DNA of 7,553 bases from Pseudomonadota bacterium (GTDB taxonomy: Bacteria > Pseudomonadota > Alphaproteobacteria > Rhodospirillales > Rhodospirillaceae): NCBI GenBank assembly GCA_023396465.1, contig JAEWWF010000079.1, positions 1-7,553 on the forward strand, given 5' to 3'. Below the pieces are notes generated by a model, which was not told the DNA's origin, did not search any database, and worked only from the letters and a program-made list of their open reading frames with translations. The translations under genes were made by a program, and so were the position numbers. The first letter of the stretch is position 1, and every line of letters starts with the position of its first letter. This document shows positions 5,749 through 7,553 of this stretch, one piece after another.

Positions 5749-6366
5749 TCAGGCGGCGGCGACGGCGGCTCCGGCGCCGATCATCACCACGCCGGCGCCG
5801 CGATTGACGCGGCGGCGGGCGACGGCGGAGCGCAGCACGCCGCGCAGCCGGCTGGCGGTGATCAGCCACGGCAGCAGGCCGCCGGCGGCGCCGATCACGA
5901 TGACCGCCAAGGTCGCCGCCACACCGGTGGCGGACAGCGCCTGAAGGTCGATGAGGGTCGGCAACACCGAGATATAGAACAGCATCACCTTCGGGTTGCC
6001 GAGCGTCAGCGCCAGCCCCGACAGGCCGGTGCGCCAGGGCGCCTGCTCGACGGCGGCGGGCGGCGCCGCCTCGGGGTCGTCGCCGCGGCTGCGCAGGAGC
6101 TTGATGCCGAGCCAGATGAGATAGAGGCCGCCGGCGATTTTCACCGCCACGAACAGCGGCCCCAGCGCCTTGGCGGCCACCGCCAGCCCGCCGACGGCAA
6201 GCGCGATCCACACCGCGTCGCCCGACAGCATGCCGATCAGGAACACCAGCGACCGCCGTCCGCCCTGCGCCAGCGCGCGGGCCGACAGGGCCATGTTGCC
6301 GGGGCCGGGCAGCAGGGCGGCAACGAAGGTGGCGGCAAGCAGGACAAGCGCCGTGTGCAGGGTCAT
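5749..6366 (-). CDS. LysE/RhtB family translocator, copy 2 (tandem paralogue)
   Basis: 205 aa, same length as the downstream copy. By hand the two align without a gap at about 104 of 205 identical residues. Signature LLPGPGNMALSARALAQGG (18-36), LGPLFVAVKIAGGLYLIWLG (68-87) and LTLGNPKVMLFYISVLP (120-136) are intact; the linker at 91-111 (Asp/Glu/Pro/Ala) is where the copies differ most, in the cytosolic loop between helices. This copy keeps the more usual PGPGN in helix 1, while copy 1 has PGPGV. The start at MTLHTAL is chosen by match to the paralogue; an in-frame ATG at 6441 would add 25 polar residues and has no ribosome site either. It is first of the pair and probably cotranscribed with copy 1. 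Gene duplication with divergence of the substrate site is the simplest reading. Confidence 0.93.
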   Translation of the reverse strand: MTLHTALVLLAATFVAALLPGPGNMALSARALAQGGRRSLVFLIGMLSGDAVWIALAVGGLAVAAKALGPLFVAVKIAGGLYLIWLGIKLLRSRGDDPEAAPPAAVEQAPWRTGLSGLALTLGNPKVMLFYISVLPTLIDLQALSATGVAATLAVIVIGAAGGLLPWLITASRLRGVLRSAVARRRVNRGAGVVMIGAGAAVAAA

Positions 6367-6575
6367 GATCGAGCCGGGGCCGTGGTGCAAGATGAATGGA
6401 TGTTCAGTGTCCTCTTTCACTCGCGGAATCAACAGGGCCATTTGACGGTGACGGCGGAGCGGCCATCGCCACGGCGGAGCCCCGGATTTGCCACCGAATG
6501 GCCGCTGGGTCCGGCCGGAGCGGTGTGACAGGGTATCCGCAGGCCCGGCACCACGCGGGAGCAGAGGAGGCAGCC
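6367..6575. promoter_or_regulatory. Divergent intergenic region between exporter pair and small membrane gene
   Basis: 209 bp serving both the minus-strand exporters and the plus-strand small gene. On the minus strand TTGATT with a weak CACTGA 17 nt further is the best pair I find; on the plus strand TTGACG at 6442-6447 lacks a convincing -10. Promoters must lie here, but I cannot fix them. Confidence 0.35.
6565..6570 (+). promoter_or_regulatory. Strong ribosome binding site of the small membrane gene
   Basis: AGGAGG, a full Shine-Dalgarno core, 5 nt before the ATG at 6576. It is the best ribosome site in the window and the main evidence that the short gene is translated. Confidence 0.8.
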
Positions 6576-6830
6576 ATGGTCCTTTCCGCCCTGATGGTCA
6601 ACGTCACCGTTCTGATCGCGGGCGCGGCGGCACTGGCGGCGGTCAATCGGCTGCGTCCGGTGGCCGGGCGGGCGGTGGCGGGCCTCGCCGGCATTCCGCT
6701 CACCGCCTATGGTGCCGTCTCCACCTTGGAGACCATGGCTTCGGCTCTGGCGATGGTCTTTGCGCCGGCCCCGCCGCCGCTGCTGATGGCCGCCGGTCTG
6801 AAGCCGGCGTTGATGCTCATGTGCCTGTGA
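6576..6830 (+). CDS. Small hypothetical membrane protein, 84 aa
   Basis: Not recognised. The 84 residues form a hydrophobic N-terminal helix (about 2-23), a short basic turn (NRLRPVAGR, 24-32), a second hydrophobic stretch (33-50), a third weaker one (54-64), a proline-rich link APAPPP, and a last hydrophobic tail ending in MCL. Basic residues cluster in the first loop, which by the positive-inside rule would place that loop in the cytosol. The start is secured by AGGAGG 5 nt upstream; a longer in-frame start at 6396 would add 60 residues without hydrophobic character and is rejected. It is divergent from the exporter pair and converges with the 2H phosphoesterase gene, overlapping it by 14 bp. 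The family and role are open; an inner-membrane accessory or orphan small protein is all that can be said. Confidence 0.72.
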   Translation: MVLSALMVNVTVLIAGAAALAAVNRLRPVAGRAVAGLAGIPLTAYGAVSTLETMASALAMVFAPAPPPLLMAAGLKPALMLMCL

Positions 6831-7353
6831 CGGACGGGAGCGGCGCGAGGGGAAAGGCCACCGCCTCCGTCACGCCCGTCGGCGTCAGGTGGAGCACCGC
6901 CAGCCGGTCCAGGGTCGCCGCCATGTCGACCGTCTGCCGCAGTGCCTCGGCCTCCGCCGCCGTGCGGAAGCGGCCGACGGTGAGATGCGGGCGGTAGGGG
7001 ATGTCGCGGCGCAGGTGTGGCGCCAGCACGCCGGCGTAAAGGCGGTCATGCAGCCGTGTCACCGCCGCGCCGTCCTCCGGCAGCAGGAAAGCATAGGTGT
7101 CGCCCGACAGCGGATCGGCGCAGGGCGCGATGGCGGTGAAGCGCAGCCGCAGGGCGGGCGTTATCGCTGCCGCCGCCGCCACCTCCGCCGCCACGGCGTC
7201 ACTGTCGGCCTCGGTGGGGAAGACCAACGTCACATGCGGCGGCACCAGGGCTGCCTGTGGATCGTGCAACTGCCGCAGGGCCTGGACGCGGGCGCCATCG
7301 GCGGGATCGGCCCAGTGCGGCAGGGCGACGACGGCCAGCCGCGCCGCCGTCAC
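6817..7353 (-). CDS. 2H phosphoesterase: 2'-5' RNA ligase / RNA 2',3'-cyclic phosphodiesterase-like
   Basis: 178 aa. Both catalytic H-x-T motifs of the 2H superfamily are present, HVTLVFP at residues 40-46 and HLTVGRF at 123-129, with the expected spacing of about 80 residues and the duplicated beta-alpha half-domains around them. Members hydrolyse 2',3'-cyclic phosphates of RNA ends or act on cyclic nucleotides and related substrates; which applies here cannot be told. The protein is cytosolic. The start is the GTG at 7353, which overlaps the TGA of the upstream GTPase as GTGA, so it is probably translated by coupling; no separate ribosome site is seen. The frame continues upstream into the GTPase gene as arginine- and proline-rich noise. 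Its 3' end overlaps the small membrane gene by 14 bp. The sequence resembles the shorter LigT-like type rather than classical ThpR. Confidence 0.88.
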   Translation of the reverse strand: MTAARLAVVALPHWADPADGARVQALRQLHDPQAALVPPHVTLVFPTEADSDAVAAEVAAAAAITPALRLRFTAIAPCADPLSGDTYAFLLPEDGAAVTRLHDRLYAGVLAPHLRRDIPYRPHLTVGRFRTAAEAEALRQTVDMAATLDRLAVLHLTPTGVTEAVAFPLAPLPSVTGT

Positions 7354-7553
7354 AGGTCGAACCGGATGCCGAAGGTCTCCAGGATGCGGTGGGCGGCGAG
7401 GGCGGGCGTCAGGTCGCCAGCGGCGACGGCGCGCTCCACCTCCGGCAGCTGCTCGCGCACCTGCGGGTGGCCGGTGAGGGCGTCCATCAGCTGGTCGCGC
7501 ACCATCTGCCACATCCACTGCAACTGCTGTTCCTGCCGCTTGCGCGGCAGTTC
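7350..7553 (-). CDS. meaB: MeaB/ArgK-type GTPase (methylmalonyl-CoA mutase chaperone), C-terminal end only
   Basis: The frame runs from the window edge to a TGA at 7350-7352, giving the last 67 residues. These read RKRQEQQLQWMWQMVRDQL, then a helix HPQVREQLPEVERAVAAGDL, then TPALAAHRILETFG and a short end FDL. This is the dimerisation-arm pattern of MeaB/ArgK G proteins: R.R...Q..WmW..v...L, then P.v...lp.lE.aV..G.lTP..AA..lL..f. The family guards and reloads the cobalamin cofactor of methylmalonyl-CoA mutase using GTP. The G-domain lies outside the window, so this call rests on the C-terminal arm alone. It was found by translating the minus strand directly, because no start codon of this gene is inside the window. 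It overlaps the 2H phosphoesterase start by 4 bp. Confidence 0.75.
   Translation of the reverse strand, partial: ELPRKRQEQQLQWMWQMVRDQLMDALTGHPQVREQLPEVERAVAAGDLTPALAAHRILETFGIRFDL

Noticed and set aside
5714..6211. N-terminal extension of exporter copy 1 through copy 2
   Set aside because: Arginine-rich out-of-frame reading of copy 2; the true start is MTLHAAF, matched by the paralogue.
7354..7518. N-terminal extension of the 2H phosphoesterase
   Set aside because: Arg/Pro-rich reading over the C-terminus of the MeaB-type gene; the GTG at 7353 fits the family N-terminus and the GTGA coupling.
1..7553. CRISPR array, insertion sequence or phage module
   Set aside because: No regularly spaced repeats, transposase, integrase or phage structural genes are visible on either strand.

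Overview
The window is very GC-rich, and most coding segments show strong G/C bias at third codon positions. The gene content (a MeaB-type GTPase, an alphaproteobacterial lysine/ornithine decarboxylase with an adjacent GNAT, LysE/RhtB exporters) and one promoter close to the alphaproteobacterial CTTGAC-N17-CTATAT form suggest a chromosome of an alphaproteobacterium, probably in or near the Rhodospirillales. That placement is inferred from protein flavour and base composition; no marker gene is present.

Layout. (1) 1-771 (+) is the C-terminal part of an MFS (DHA2-like) exporter, ended by a strong GC hairpin at 779-809 shared with the convergent cluster. (2) 833-3365 (-) reads, in transcription order, AIG2-like gamma-glutamylcyclotransferase, fold-III PLP lysine/ornithine decarboxylase, GNAT acetyltransferase. 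Gaps are 107 and 53 bp. This looks like a small polyamine/amino-acid metabolism cluster, with a possible internal break or control point in the leader of the decarboxylase. (3) 3366-3777 is a 412-bp stretch without a convincing protein gene. It has lower GC (about 61 % over 3481-3720) and contains a long imperfect hairpin at 3498-3652. A good promoter-like sequence lies exactly at one base of the hairpin, so I read this as a candidate structured small RNA, 6S-like in overall shape but unproven. A second, strand-asymmetric hairpin at 3704-3742 lies behind the next gene. (4) 3778-4971 (-) is a secreted kelch/beta-propeller-like protein with eight cysteines. (5) 5096-5713 and 5749-6366 (-) are tandem LysE/RhtB-type exporters, both 205 aa and aligning without gaps at about 51 % identity. 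(6) 6576-6830 (+) is an 84-aa membrane protein with an excellent ribosome binding site; its 3' end overlaps the convergent gene. (7) 6817-7353 (-) is a 2H phosphoesterase (2'-5' RNA ligase/ThpR-like), translationally coupled by a GTGA overlap to (8) 7350-7553 (-), the C-terminus of a MeaB/ArgK GTPase that runs off the window.

Most genes look like ordinary chromosomal housekeeping or accessory genes. No transposase, integrase, tRNA, rRNA, CRISPR array or known defence system was seen. The most unusual element is the structured intergenic segment at 3498-3652.
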